A program made the translations under genes and the position numbers. A DNA stretch of 64,000 bases, taken from NCBI GenBank assembly GCA_029959615.1, contig JASCOD010000014.1, forward strand, positions 24,999 to 88,998, read 5' to 3'. This stretch comes from Flavobacteriaceae bacterium PS02338 (lineage in GTDB: Bacteria; Bacteroidota; Bacteroidia; Sphingobacteriales; Sphingobacteriaceae). The notes under the pieces were generated by a model, which was not told where the DNA came from, did not search any database, and saw only the letters and a program-made list of their open reading frames with translations. This document shows, piece after piece, positions 1-9,037 of this stretch (position 1 is the first letter of the stretch; every line of letters begins with the position of its first letter).

Positions 1-211
1 TGGTGCATTTGTAGAGGTAATGCCAGGTAAAGATGGTTTATTGCATATTTCAGAGATTTCATGGGAGCGTTTAGAAACTATGGATGGTGTTTTGAAAGAA
101 GGTGATAAAATTGAAGTGAAATTGTTGGATATCGATAAACAAGGTAAAATGAAACTTTCTCGTAAAGTGTTATTGCCTAGACCAGAGAAACCAGCTGCGC
201 CTCAGGCGTAA
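1..211 (+). CDS. pnp: Polyribonucleotide nucleotidyltransferase, C-terminal S1 domain (5' end outside window)
   Basis: The open frame enters from the left edge and encodes about 69 residues up to TAA. It reads as the S1 RNA-binding domain that closes PNPase: GAFVEVMPGKDGLLHISEIS, then a strand ending GKMKLSRK and a short Pro/Ala tail. PNPase degrades RNA 3' to 5' by phosphorolysis. The ATG at 20 is internal, because the frame stays open to the edge and those upstream residues belong to the S1 fold. Another S1-domain protein is possible, but the GKDGLLHISEI wording is typical of PNPase. Confidence 0.85.
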   Translation, partial: GAFVEVMPGKDGLLHISEISWERLETMDGVLKEGDKIEVKLLDIDKQGKMKLSRKVLLPRPEKPAAPQA

Positions 212-254
212 TATAAAATCAGAAAGTCCGTAAGTCGGAAAAATGAATAATAGC

Positions 255-286
255 AAACCCTTTCAGTTTTACTGGAAGGGTTTTTT
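255..286 (+). terminator. Rho-independent terminator after pnp
   Basis: AAACCCTTTCAG pairs with CTGGAAGGGTTT across a TTTTA loop with one G-T wobble, followed by a run of six T. It lies 44 bases after the pnp stop. Confidence 0.85.
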
Positions 287-357
287 GTTGGTTGATTTTC
301 GGAGTTCTTTTGTATCTTGCAATGATTGCTTCAACCTAGCTAGTGACGTGAAAATAT

Positions 358-432
358 CGTCATTGCGAGGAGGCACGACGAAGCAATCTCAAATGTAATT
401 TTACAAAAGATTGCTTCGTGCCTCGCAATGAA
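358..432. repeat. Intergenic palindromic repeat (CGTCATTGCGAGG type)
   Basis: The left arm contains GAGGCACGACGAAGCAATCT and the right arm AGATTGCTTCGTGCCTCGCA, separated by about 18 bases. The outer ends are CGTCATTGCGAGG and CCTCGCAATGAAG. It fills the gap between the pnp terminator and rpe. A degenerate relative lies at 6874-6998. Confidence 0.85.
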
Positions 433-446
433 GAGAATACTAAACA

Positions 447-1118
447 ATGAAACACCTAATTGCCCCATCCATATTATCGGCAGATTTTGCCAATTTAAAA
501 CGTGATGTAGAAATGATTAACGAAAGTGAAGCAGATTGGTTTCACGTTGATGTAATGGACGGCGTTTTCGTGCCAAATATCTCCTTTGGTTTTCCTGTAA
601 TTACAGCGGCAAAAAAATATGCGAGAAAGCCATTTGATGTGCATTTGATGATTGTAGATCCGGATAGATACATCGCTGAATTTGCAAAAGCAGGAGCAGA
701 TATCATCACAGTTCATTACGAAGCTTGTACACATTTACACCGCACCATTCAGCTAATTAAATCTGTAGGCTGTAAAGCTGGAGTTGCTTTAAATCCACAC
801 ACACCAGTTTCTCTTCTGAAAGATGTTTTGCATGACCTTGACCTTGCTTTGGTGATGTCGGTAAATCCTGGTTTTGGCGGCCAACAATTCATTCCTCAAA
901 CTTTGAATAAGGTAAGAGAATTGAAGCAAATGGCTTTGCAAGTTAATCCTGATTTGTATATCGAAGTTGATGGCGGTGTGGGTATTCATAATATTGGTTC
1001 GTTAATAACAGCTGGTGCAAATGTTTTTGTCGCTGGTAATGCCGTTTTTGCAGCGCCAAGCCCTGCGCAAATGATCTCCGATTTAAAGCAAGTTCAAATT
1101 TCAACCCAACACATATAA
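447..1118 (+). CDS. rpe: Ribulose-phosphate 3-epimerase
   Basis: Interconverts D-ribulose 5-phosphate and D-xylulose 5-phosphate in the pentose phosphate pathway (cytoplasmic). The 223 residues match the family length and TIM-barrel motifs: APSILSADF at 6-14, metal and catalytic residues H33, D35 and H66 (HVDVMDG, VHLM), the MSVNPGFGGQ loop at 137-146, and IEVDGGV with catalytic D175. The ATG start follows the palindromic repeat. A TonB receptor gene begins six bases after the stop, so the two may be cotranscribed without an obvious functional link. Confidence 0.95.
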   Translation: MKHLIAPSILSADFANLKRDVEMINESEADWFHVDVMDGVFVPNISFGFPVITAAKKYARKPFDVHLMIVDPDRYIAEFAKAGADIITVHYEACTHLHRTIQLIKSVGCKAGVALNPHTPVSLLKDVLHDLDLALVMSVNPGFGGQQFIPQTLNKVRELKQMALQVNPDLYIEVDGGVGIHNIGSLITAGANVFVAGNAVFAAPSPAQMISDLKQVQISTQHI

Positions 1119-1124
1119 GCCTTA

Positions 1125-3563
1125 ATGACTAAAAGAGCGTTTTTTCTTCTGCTTCTAGTAATCTTATCATTCTCGGTAATTGCACAGCAATCTGTAGTAA
1201 AGGTTACTGGTGTTGTTTACGACGAAAAAAATCAGCCGTTACCAAAAGTCGCTATTTCATTGGTTGGTTTGGCGGCTACAACTGTTACCGATGAGCATGG
1301 AAAATATGTAATTCAATCTAGGTTATCTAATTTTAGTTTGAGGTTCAAGTTAGTAGGCTATAAAGTAGAAACAATTACTTTTACAGAAAGTAAGGGAACT
1401 GAAATTTCGAGAAATGTCATCTTAAAGCCTGATGTAAAAGAACTTAAAACAGTCAAGGTAATCAATAAACAGACACCGTTAAATAATGCACAAAGCATCA
1501 ATATAATAGATATTGCTAATTTGCCTACAGTCTCGATGAACTTTGAAGCGGTTTTAAAAACACTGCCAGGGGTTTCTACCAATAATGAACTAAGTTCGCA
1601 GTACAGTGTTCGCGGTGGCAATTTCGATGAAAATCTGATTTATGTTAACGATATAGAGATTAACCGGCCAATATTAATAAGGAATGGTCAGCAAGAAGGT
1701 TTAAGTTTTATCAATCCAGATTTTGTAAGTAGCGCCCGCTTTTCGGCTGGAGGTTTTAATGCTAGATATAATGATAAACTTTCATCTGTTTTGGATGTAA
1801 GATACAATAAGCCAGATAGCAATGAGTACATCTTAACCGCTGGTTTGATGGGCATATCTGCAACAGCAAAAAAAGCATTTAAGAACAGTCATTTATTACT
1901 TGGCTTTAGAAGAAAAGACAACAGGAATGTGCTAGCTACGCAAGATACAAGAGGTAGCTATAGACCAAGTTTTAATGATCTACAGGCCTTATATCAACAA
2001 AAATTCAGTTCAAAATTCAGTATCAATACCTTGTTGAATTTTAACTCAGGAAGTTTCAGATTAGTGCCAGAAAGCAGAGAAACACAGTTCGGAACGATCA
2101 ATACCCCAATACGCTTAAAAGTAGATTATGAAGGCCAAGAGATAGATGATTATTATACTTATGGTGGTGCAGTAACTGGAATATTCAATCCAAGTAAAGA
2201 TGTTTCTATCAAATGGATCAATAGCTATTTCGAAATTGTAGAACGAGAAAAATTTGATATCGATGGTAACTATGTTTTTGAAGAGATCGATGCCGATTAT
2301 GGAGATGGAAGTTTTGGATCGATAAAGAAAAATAGAGGTTTAGGTAGCTACTATAGCTATGCACGTAATAGTTTAAATTCTAATATCGCAAGTACAGAGC
2401 TAAAGGTTGAACATCGTATAGGTAAACATGACTTTACTTACGGTGCTAGATTTGAACAGACCAACTATGTCGATAAGATTAATGAGTACAATTACATCGA
2501 TTCTGCGGGTTACATTTTGCCGGCTAACACAAATTCTTTTACTTTCGAAAATGCCATTTTTTCTAATAATAATCTTAAAATCAATTCTATTTCCGCTTAT
2601 ATTCAAGACAGCTATGCGATTTCTAGTAAAACTGACTTGCAGCTAGGTGTTCGTGTAAACTATAATGATTTAAGTGACGAGGTTTTAGTTAGCCCTAGGT
2701 TTTTGATGTTATATCGACCAACTGAATATAAACTTTGGAGGATTACAGCTGGTATTTACAGGCAGGCTCCGAGTTATAGAAGTATCAGAGGTTTGGATGG
2801 TTCCTTGTTTTTAAATCAGAAGTCACAACGCTCTTATAATATATCTGCTGGCTACGATTTTGCTTTTACAGGATTAGGGACTAGAATGAAGTTTACTTCA
2901 GAAGTTTATTACAAGTATGCGGATAGAATGATTCCCTACACTATAGATAATGTGAGGGTTAAATATTTAGCAACGGAAACAGCTAAAGGACATACTTACG
3001 GAGCAGATTTTTCACTTGGTGGTGAGCTTATTAAAGACTTGATGTCGTTTTTCAGAGTTTCCTTCTTAAGCGCTAACCAAGACATCATTGGGGATAGTTA
3101 TGTAAAAAGGATTGCGAATGGACAAAATGAAACCATTTATCCGGGTTACCTAAAGAGACCTACAGACCAACGGGTAAACTTTTCAATGTTCTTCCAAGAC
3201 AGGCTTTTTAGAAGTCCAACTTATAAGGTACATTTAAACTTACTATATGGCTCTAGATTACCTATAGGTTCTCCACAAATTGCTACTTATACCGATGATT
3301 TTAGTATTCCAGCTTATAGAAGAGTAGATATTGGTTTTTCTAATGATTTTCTGGATGTACAAGCACTGAAAAGATCTCAGTTTTTGAGTAAGTATTTTAG
3401 TTCTGTAATTGCCTATGCAGAAGTTTTTAACTTATTGAATATCAATAATACAGTGTCTTATCTTTGGCTTAAAGATGTAAACAATGTCAACTACGGCATC
3501 CCTAATTATTTAACAGGAAGACAGCTTAATTTTAAGCTGATTTTTAAGTTGAAAGACAAGTAG
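1125..3563 (+). CDS. TonB-dependent outer-membrane receptor with carboxypeptidase-regulatory-like domain
   Basis: An 812-residue protein with a signal peptide (first about 20 residues, ending SVIAQQ). A carboxypeptidase-regulatory-like beta-sandwich follows at about 26-100 (VTGVVYDEKNQPLPKVAISL), then a plug domain at about 115-230 (LKTLPGV, SVRGGNFDENLIYVND). The rest is a beta-barrel rich in alternating aromatic strands and Asn/Tyr turns. It should import an unknown ligand using TonB energy. No SusD homologue or polysaccharide enzymes flank it, so a glycan-utilisation role is not supported. It ends in LIFKLKDK rather than a terminal aromatic residue. It directly follows rpe. Confidence 0.88.
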   Translation: MTKRAFFLLLLVILSFSVIAQQSVVKVTGVVYDEKNQPLPKVAISLVGLAATTVTDEHGKYVIQSRLSNFSLRFKLVGYKVETITFTESKGTEISRNVILKPDVKELKTVKVINKQTPLNNAQSINIIDIANLPTVSMNFEAVLKTLPGVSTNNELSSQYSVRGGNFDENLIYVNDIEINRPILIRNGQQEGLSFINPDFVSSARFSAGGFNARYNDKLSSVLDVRYNKPDSNEYILTAGLMGISATAKKAFKNSHLLLGFRRKDNRNVLATQDTRGSYRPSFNDLQALYQQKFSSKFSINTLLNFNSGSFRLVPESRETQFGTINTPIRLKVDYEGQEIDDYYTYGGAVTGIFNPSKDVSIKWINSYFEIVEREKFDIDGNYVFEEIDADYGDGSFGSIKKNRGLGSYYSYARNSLNSNIASTELKVEHRIGKHDFTYGARFEQTNYVDKINEYNYIDSAGYILPANTNSFTFENAIFSNNNLKINSISAYIQDSYAISSKTDLQLGVRVNYNDLSDEVLVSPRFLMLYRPTEYKLWRITAGIYRQAPSYRSIRGLDGSLFLNQKSQRSYNISAGYDFAFTGLGTRMKFTSEVYYKYADRMIPYTIDNVRVKYLATETAKGHTYGADFSLGGELIKDLMSFFRVSFLSANQDIIGDSYVKRIANGQNETIYPGYLKRPTDQRVNFSMFFQDRLFRSPTYKVHLNLLYGSRLPIGSPQIATYTDDFSIPAYRRVDIGFSNDFLDVQALKRSQFLSKYFSSVIAYAEVFNLLNINNTVSYLWLKDVNNVNYGIPNYLTGRQLNFKLIFKLKDK

Positions 3564-3819
3564 TTTTAAGGATGGTTGTTTTACGAGTTTCGAAAAGTAA
3601 ACTATTAAGTAGTTAGAATAGTTGAGCCTTGTTTTATTCTTAATCTCCTTAATTTCTTAATGTTGAAAATCCAGCTTCTAGTTTTATTAGTTAAAAATCG
3701 GAGTTAATTTGCTATAGTTTTCGGATAATATAGAAGAACTGTATTTTTTCTTTTTCTCAAACGTTTGTCATGTTAGTTATTTAGTTGATAAAAAAGCCGA
3801 ATAATTAATGTCAAAGTGT

Positions 3820-3827
3820 TAATTTTG
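3820..3827 (+). promoter_or_regulatory. Candidate -7 box (TAATTTTG) before serC
   Basis: It matches the Bacteroidota TAnnTTTG consensus and lies 21 bases before the serC ATG. It would place transcription start downstream of the in-frame GTG at 3816, which supports the ATG at 3849. No convincing -33 TTG at the usual spacing was seen. Confidence 0.5.
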
Positions 3828-3848
3828 CGCCAATCAAAAACAATAAAA

Positions 3849-4916
3849 ATGAGACATAATTTTGGAGCTGGTCCATGTATTTTACCGCAAGAAGTTTTTA
3901 AGCAAGCTTCTGCTGCAGTACTAGATTTTAAAGACGGATTATCAATTTTAGAAATCTCCCATCGCTCACCTGAGTTTGATGCAGTGGTAGAAGAAACTGT
4001 GAAATTGGTAAAAGAACTTTTAAATGTACCTTCCGGATATTCCGTGCTGTTATTGCAAGGAGGAGCGAGCCTACAATTTTCGATGGTGCCACAGAACTTA
4101 TTGCCAGAAGGCGGAACTGCTGCGTACTTAGATTCTGGTGTTTGGGCAAGTAAAGCCATCAAAGAAGTTAAACACTTCGGTAAGGCTAACGTTGTAGCTT
4201 CCTCAAAAGACTCCAATTATACTTTTATTCCTAAAGATTTCGTAATTCCAGAAGATAGTGCTTATTTCCACTATACTTCTAACAATACCATTTACGGTAC
4301 CGAATTATTTGAATTGCCAGTAACGAAAGTTCCTGTAGTTTGCGATATGTCTTCAGATATCATGAGTCGTGAAATTGACGTTGCTAAATACGATATCATT
4401 TACGCTGGTGCACAGAAAAATATCGGCCCTGCTGGTTTAACTGTAGTGATTATTAAAGATGAGATTGTAGGCAAAAGCGGAAAAGCTATTCCTTCAATGT
4501 TAGACTACAAATCGCACATTGATGGTGGTTCTATGTACAACACACCTCCCGTATTTTCTATCTACACAGCAATGTTGAACCTAAGATGGTTAAAATCTAA
4601 AGGTGGTGTTGCCGAAATGGAAAAAGAGAACATTGCGAAAGCAAAAGCTTTATATGCTGAGATTGATAGAAATACTTTGTTTAAAGGAACTTGTGCAGTA
4701 GAAGATCGTTCTCGTATGAACATCTGTTTCGTTACGGAAGATCCAGAATTGGAAAAACCTTTCAATAAATATGCTGATGAAGCTGGTTTTGAAGGTCTGA
4801 AAGGACATAGAAGTGTAGGTGGTTTCAGGGCATCAATGTATAATGCACTACCAATTACTAGCGTACACGCGCTAATAGATTTAATGCAAAGTTTCGAAGA
4901 ACAACACAAAAAATAA
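3849..4916 (+). CDS. serC: Phosphoserine aminotransferase
   Basis: A PLP enzyme that converts 3-phosphohydroxypyruvate plus glutamate to phosphoserine, step two of serine synthesis. The N-terminus reads MRHNFGAGPCILP, and the PLP lysine lies in YAGAQKNIGPAG. The C-terminal GLKGHRSVGGFRASMYNA is the family signature. The frame is open from a GTG at 3816, but the ATG at 3849 gives the normal N-terminus and a 355-residue length. It is followed after three bases by serA, so the pair is an operon. The same aminotransferase often also serves pyridoxal phosphate synthesis. Confidence 0.95.
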   Translation: MRHNFGAGPCILPQEVFKQASAAVLDFKDGLSILEISHRSPEFDAVVEETVKLVKELLNVPSGYSVLLLQGGASLQFSMVPQNLLPEGGTAAYLDSGVWASKAIKEVKHFGKANVVASSKDSNYTFIPKDFVIPEDSAYFHYTSNNTIYGTELFELPVTKVPVVCDMSSDIMSREIDVAKYDIIYAGAQKNIGPAGLTVVIIKDEIVGKSGKAIPSMLDYKSHIDGGSMYNTPPVFSIYTAMLNLRWLKSKGGVAEMEKENIAKAKALYAEIDRNTLFKGTCAVEDRSRMNICFVTEDPELEKPFNKYADEAGFEGLKGHRSVGGFRASMYNALPITSVHALIDLMQSFEEQHKK

Positions 4917-4919
4917 AAA

Positions 4920-5870
4920 ATGGCTAGAATACTCGCCAATGATGGCATAGATCCAATAGGAAAAAAATTATTAGAAGATGCTGGGTTTACAGTTGATACA
5001 CAAACTGTTCCTCAAGATCAATTGATTGCTGCGCTACAAAATTATGATGGTTTAACCGTTAGAAGTGCAACTAAAGTTAGAAAAGATGTTATCGATGCCT
5101 GTCCGAACCTAAAGTTAATAGGTAGAGGTGGTGTTGGTATGGATAATATTGATGTTGAATACGCAAGATCTAAAGGTGTTACAGTGGTGAACACGCCTGC
5201 GGCTTCGTCTTTATCTGTAGCAGAATTAGTGTTTTCTCACTTATTTACAGGTGTGCGTTTCTTGCAAGATGCTAATCGTAAAATGCCTGTAGAAGGTGCT
5301 TCTAAGTTCAACGATCTTAAAAAAGCTTATGCAAAAGGGATCGAACTGAGAGGTAAAACTATCGGTATCATTGGTTTTGGAAGAATTGGAAGAGAAACTG
5401 CTGCAGTTGCTTTAGGTCTAGGAATGAATGTATTAGCTTATGATTTGTTTCCATTTAGTGGTAACATTACTTTAAACCTAACCTTAGGCATCAAAGTTGA
5501 AATTCCGGTAACTACAGTTTCTTTAGAAGAAGTAATTGCAAATAGTGATTTTATTTCTTTACACACACCTTTTGCTGATCAACCAATTTTAGGTGCTGCT
5601 GAGTTTGCAGCAATGAAAAATGGGGTAGGTGTAGTAAATTGTTCTCGTGGTGGAACTATCGACGAGCCGGCTTTAATCGAAGCATTGAACTCGGGTAAGG
5701 TTTCTTTTGCAGGTTTAGATGTTTTCGATAATGAACCAACTCCCGCAGCTGCACTTTTGGCACATCCAAAAATTTCGTTAACTCCGCATATTGGTGCTTC
5801 AACTAACGAAGCTCAAGAGCGCATTGGTACAGAATTAGCTAATTTGATCATCGATCATTTTAAAGGTTAG
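4920..5870 (+). CDS. serA: D-3-phosphoglycerate dehydrogenase, short form
   Basis: NAD-dependent oxidation of 3-phosphoglycerate, the first step of serine synthesis. The 316 residues have the 2-hydroxyacid dehydrogenase layout: substrate half 1-100, Rossmann motif GFGRIGRE, then catalytic Arg (NCSRGG), Glu (FDNEP) and His (LTPHIGAS). It lacks the C-terminal ACT and allosteric domains of the E. coli type, so serine feedback through ACT is not expected. The start overlaps no other gene and lies three bases after serC. A terminator follows. Another 2-hydroxyacid dehydrogenase is conceivable, but the serC pairing decides. Confidence 0.92.
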   Translation: MARILANDGIDPIGKKLLEDAGFTVDTQTVPQDQLIAALQNYDGLTVRSATKVRKDVIDACPNLKLIGRGGVGMDNIDVEYARSKGVTVVNTPAASSLSVAELVFSHLFTGVRFLQDANRKMPVEGASKFNDLKKAYAKGIELRGKTIGIIGFGRIGRETAAVALGLGMNVLAYDLFPFSGNITLNLTLGIKVEIPVTTVSLEEVIANSDFISLHTPFADQPILGAAEFAAMKNGVGVVNCSRGGTIDEPALIEALNSGKVSFAGLDVFDNEPTPAAALLAHPKISLTPHIGASTNEAQERIGTELANLIIDHFKG

Positions 5871-5885
5871 TTCTATATTCATAGC

Positions 5886-5930
5886 AAAACAAAGGAGCCC
5901 ACGATTAAAATCGTGGGCTCCTTTGTTTTT
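5886..5930 (+). terminator. Strong rho-independent terminator after serC-serA
   Basis: A perfect 19-base stem including GGAGCCCACGA and TCGTGGGCTCC, with a TTAAAA loop between the arms, flanked by A and T runs. It can act in both directions, serving serA and the leftward genes ending at 6128. Confidence 0.9.
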
Positions 5931-5952
5931 AAACGTTTCGTCATTAACAGCT

Positions 5953-6120
5953 CGTCATTTCGACCTTGTGGAGAAATCTTTCGAAAGACAGTGCTTAAAA
6001 AAATTGTTGCTTTTAATTTATATCGTAGCCGTTTAACAATAGTACAAAGGAGTAAAATCTTTCGATCGATAATACAACTTCAAAGATTTCTCCACTCGCT
6101 GCGCTGCGGCCGAAATGACG
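5953..6120. repeat. Intergenic inverted repeat (CGTCATTTCGACC type)
   Basis: The left end CGTCATTTCGACCTTGTGGA continues GAAATCTTT. The right end AAAGATTTCTCCACTCGCTG continues to GGCCGAAATGACG. About 110 bases separate the arms. A compact relative is at 28141-28208. An apparent 122-codon forward frame through this region comes from the repeat and is not a gene. Confidence 0.8.
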
Positions 6121-6127
6121 GAAATAC

Positions 6128-6274
6128 TTACTTCATCGAGTTCGTCAAGGCCCAATACCTAAAGCCTAACACAGCTTTTTGGAACGTGCTCAACTTCATT
6201 GGATCTTTTTTATACAAAGAAGGCATTACCAAGTTGTTGAATTTGACCAAGATTTTAAAAAATGCTTTCTTCAT
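6128..6274 (-). CDS. Small basic protein of unknown function, 48 residues
   Basis: Starts MKKAFFKILVKFNNLVMPSL and ends FRYWALTNSMK. It is basic and amphipathic, with the look of a small Bacteroidota protein, although I cannot name a family. The ATG lies one base after the stop of the leftward gene at 6276-6821, which implies translational coupling and one operon. The reading is supported by the coupling, the coherent amphipathic composition, and the lack of any better frame. The opposite-strand frame across it is repeat-derived. Confidence 0.65.
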   Translation of the reverse strand: MKKAFFKILVKFNNLVMPSLYKKDPMKLSTFQKAVLGFRYWALTNSMK

Positions 6275-6275
6275 G

Positions 6276-6821
6276 TTATAAAACTTTTATCCCACTTTGT
6301 GGCTCTTTGGATTTGATTACTTTGTTTTTTCGGTAGATAATGAAAATGCAAACAGCTGTTGAAATAACAAATAGCACCAAAAAAAGTTGTAGATAATCAG
6401 CGTTTTTGCCAGTTTTCTGATTATAATTGAGTAGTTCGTCATTCTTTACCTGTAAATCTCTAATCGTTTTCTTATAGCTGTCTATTCTGAGTTGGTTGTG
6501 ATCAACGTTAGATTTTACTTGTTGAAACTGAAGGTCTTTATAATCTAAAAGAACTTTCAATTCTGTAAAAATGTTATTGTCGTTAATGGCAATTTGTCTT
6601 AAAATCTCATTTGAGTTCTTGATATCTTGCTTAGTTTGGAAACCGAAAATTCCCGTCCTGGCATTTAAGCTCTCTTCATACTGACCAAATCTCGCACTTC
6701 GTTCAGCCAGCATAGCATTGATTTTATTACGTTGTAGCTCGTATGCAGTGCTATCTTGAGCAAGGATATTGGTAGTGAATAAACTTACGAAGAGTGTAAA
6801 TAAAATGGCTTTTCTTATCAT
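6276..6821 (-). CDS. Exported, membrane-anchored coiled-coil protein, unknown function
   Basis: 181 residues. A signal peptide runs to about 21 (TTNILAQ), followed by a long charged helical stretch of about 25-140 rich in Q, N, K and L, probably coiled coil. A C-terminal transmembrane helix (LQLFLVLFVISTAVCIFIIY, about 143-162) and a short basic tail follow. It most likely sits in the periplasm tethered to the inner membrane. The 48-residue gene follows one base after its stop. I do not recognise a family. Confidence 0.75.
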   Translation of the reverse strand: MIRKAILFTLFVSLFTTNILAQDSTAYELQRNKINAMLAERSARFGQYEESLNARTGIFGFQTKQDIKNSNEILRQIAINDNNIFTELKVLLDYKDLQFQQVKSNVDHNQLRIDSYKKTIRDLQVKNDELLNYNQKTGKNADYLQLFLVLFVISTAVCIFIIYRKNKVIKSKEPQSGIKVL

Positions 6822-6873
6822 CTTGTTATTGTTTGATGATTGTCTAGCAAAGTTTGTGCCTTTGTTAGTTGCC

Positions 6874-6998
6874 CGTCATTGTGAGGTAAGAAGCAATCTT
6901 AAAATGTTTTGTCATTCTGACGTTAGGAAGAATCTGTTAATTTAATGCTATTGACATAAGGCTTCTTCACTTCGCTAAGAAGCCCTCGCAATTGATGA
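6874..6998. repeat. Degenerate intergenic palindromic repeats
   Basis: Contains CGTCATTGTGAGGTAAGAAG followed by CAATCTT, a decayed relative of the 358-432 repeat. It also has GTCATTCTGACGTTAGGAAG, a second family related to 52459-52518, and CTTCACTTCGCTAAGAAGCC near the right end. It separates two leftward genes. Confidence 0.6.
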
Positions 6999-7016
6999 TG
7001 GAGGAAAGAAAAATAC

Positions 7017-7796
7017 TTAAGGGTGAAACTCGACCCTTACAATATCGTTTAAATGTAAGCCCAATAAGCCACTTGCTTTGCCTTTGTTGATCGCTATTTC
7101 TAAATGATTACTAATGCCAAACAAACAAAGTTTTTCACCCTCTGGAACTTCATTGTAATGCCAACTTAATTGAGTGATCGTCTCGCTTTTTCTGAAGTAT
7201 AAAGTGAAATCACGATTACGCTGTACTTTAGTAAAAAGATCTTTGGTAATATTAGTAATTACGTTACTAAAAGTATCTATGAAAATTACACTACCTCTAA
7301 TGATATCTCTTTCTATTACAGGGTGTAAGAGCATTCGTTGTTCAATATCGTCAGCATGTATGCCAATTTCTTTGAGTTTGCCACCTTTAGCCAAATGTAC
7401 AGCTGCTTTTACTAGGATATCAACTAGCGGGAAATGTAAAAACTTCAGATCCTGCATGATATTCAACTCTACCAATTCGTCAGGTTTTTCATCAAAAAGT
7501 AGGGAAAAAATTCCGTTATCTGCACCTACAAAATAATGATCTTTATAGCGCAGGGCGATATACTTAGTGTTTTCGTTAAACACAGAATCGATACCTATAA
7601 GGTGGACTGTGTTTTTTGGAAAGTAGGTGTAAGAATTTTTGAGTACAAAAGCGGCATAAGAAATATTAAAGGCGGGCACTTCGTGGGTAATATCTATCAT
7701 ATTAACGCTTGGTAGGATACTCAGGATACTGCCTTTTAAAGCAGCCTGATAAAAATCCTTCGAGCCCAAATCTGTCGTTAATGTTATGATCGCCAT
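7017..7796 (-). CDS. SAM hydrolase / adenosyl-halide synthase family (DUF62)
   Basis: 259 residues beginning MAIITLTTDLGSKDFYQAAL, the signature N-terminus of the SAM hydroxide adenosyltransferase family, with D at 9 in the SAM pocket. ITHEVPAFN and FVGADNGIFS are further family motifs. Most bacterial members hydrolyse SAM to adenosine and methionine, while a few use chloride or fluoride. Nothing in the neighbourhood suggests halometabolite synthesis, so hydrolysis is likelier. The ATG start is unambiguous. Confidence 0.85.
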   Translation of the reverse strand: MAIITLTTDLGSKDFYQAALKGSILSILPSVNMIDITHEVPAFNISYAAFVLKNSYTYFPKNTVHLIGIDSVFNENTKYIALRYKDHYFVGADNGIFSLLFDEKPDELVELNIMQDLKFLHFPLVDILVKAAVHLAKGGKLKEIGIHADDIEQRMLLHPVIERDIIRGSVIFIDTFSNVITNITKDLFTKVQRNRDFTLYFRKSETITQLSWHYNEVPEGEKLCLFGISNHLEIAINKGKASGLLGLHLNDIVRVEFHP

Positions 7797-7900
7797 TAAA
7801 ATTTAAATATTTATGCTTATTCTTGTGTATAGGCAAATAGCCTACAAATATTCAAATTTAAATCGAATTACACAGGGCGCAGCATTAAAAAAACAATATT

Positions 7901-8866
7901 TTGAACGAAATAAAACTAATTATAGAGACTAGCGACCAAATTCAATTTTGGGGCGCTAACAACGAGCACTACGAGCAAATTAAGGCTGCTTTTCCCAAAC
8001 TCAAAATTGTGGCAAGAGGTAATGAGGTGAAGGCACTGGGAGACGAAGCGGAGTTGAAAAACTTTGAGAAGAAGATTAACACTTTGGTAGCGCATTTGGA
8101 TAAGTTTGGTACGCTAACAGGTAATGATGTGGATTCCATTCTGGGATCAAAGAGAACTGGAACCGACCCTGCTGGTGAAACGCCTACAAGCGCTCCGGTA
8201 AGTAGTGGTGAAGTTATCGTGTATGGAAACCATGGACTAATGATAAAAGCTCGTACGGCTAATCAGCGTAAAATGGTAGATAGCATCAATAAAAACGATG
8301 TGTTGTTTGCTATCGGTCCAGCAGGTACGGGAAAGACTTATACGGCAGTAGCATTAGCGGTTAGAGCGTTAAAAAATAAAGAGATCAAACGCATCATACT
8401 AACTCGTCCAGCGGTAGAGGCTGGTGAAAGCTTAGGCTTTTTGCCAGGAGATTTAAAGGAAAAGGTAGACCCGTATTTACGTCCATTGTATGATGCTTTG
8501 GAAGATATGATACCACCAGAGAAGTTAAAACTTTACTTGGAAAATAGAACTATTGAGGTAGCACCACTAGCCTTTATGCGTGGCCGCACTTTAGATAATT
8601 GCTTTGTGATATTGGACGAGGCGCAGAACTCAACAGACTTACAACTAAAAATGTTTCTAACCCGTATGGGTCCAACAGCCAAGTTTATCGTAACTGGTGA
8701 CATTACCCAGATCGACTTGCCGAAAAAAGCGCAATCTGGTTTGCATAACGCACTTCGTATCTTAGGCGATATCAAGGGCATCGATATTATTTATCTAACC
8801 GGAGAAGATGTAGTACGACATAAGTTAGTAAAAGCTATCTTAAAAGCTTACGGAGATATTCAATAA
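7901..8866 (+). CDS. phoH: PhoH-family ATPase
   Basis: 321 residues starting at a TTG codon (MNEIKLIIET). There is no in-frame ATG upstream and the N-terminus matches Bacteroidota PhoH. An N-terminal KH-like region covers about 1-85, and the PhoH NTPase covers about 110-315 with Walker A GPAGTGKT at 139-146, Walker B ILDEAQN, and TGDITQIDLP. PhoH proteins are cytoplasmic ATPases tied to RNA metabolism and phosphate stress; the exact substrate is unsettled. A terminator follows at 8919. Confidence 0.92.
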   Translation: MNEIKLIIETSDQIQFWGANNEHYEQIKAAFPKLKIVARGNEVKALGDEAELKNFEKKINTLVAHLDKFGTLTGNDVDSILGSKRTGTDPAGETPTSAPVSSGEVIVYGNHGLMIKARTANQRKMVDSINKNDVLFAIGPAGTGKTYTAVALAVRALKNKEIKRIILTRPAVEAGESLGFLPGDLKEKVDPYLRPLYDALEDMIPPEKLKLYLENRTIEVAPLAFMRGRTLDNCFVILDEAQNSTDLQLKMFLTRMGPTAKFIVTGDITQIDLPKKAQSGLHNALRILGDIKGIDIIYLTGEDVVRHKLVKAILKAYGDIQ

Positions 8867-8918
8867 AGGGATCAGGTATTAGTGGTCAGATATCGGTAAT
8901 ATTACTAATCGTAATTTA

Positions 8919-8963
8919 AGTCCGAAGATAAGAATGTAATTCTCTGTCTTCGGACTTTTTGTT
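8919..8963 (+). terminator. Rho-independent terminator after phoH
   Basis: AAGTCCGAAGA (8919-8929) pairs with TCTTCGGACTT (8947-8957), followed by TTTTTGTTTTT-like sequence. Confidence 0.85.
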
Positions 8964-9037
8964 TTTCGCATAAAGGTTTCACATTTCTAACAGCATTGTG
9001 GAATGAAAAAGGATAAAAAATCGTAACTCGTAAATCT

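Noticed and set aside
3816..3848. GTG start for serC giving 11 extra residues
   Set aside because: The -7 box at 3820-3827 would lie inside the coding region, and the shorter ATG gives the normal N-terminus.
3773..4216. 147-codon minus-strand frame opposite serC
   Set aside because: Shadow of serC codon structure, with no matching family pattern.
5913..6281. 122-codon forward frame
   Set aside because: It runs through a terminator arm and the palindromic repeat at 5953-6120, and is antisense to the 48-residue gene at 6128-6274. Its start also lies inside the terminator.
7017..7796. Fluorinase or chlorinase function
   Set aside because: Family members are mostly SAM hydrolases, and nothing nearby suggests halometabolite synthesis.
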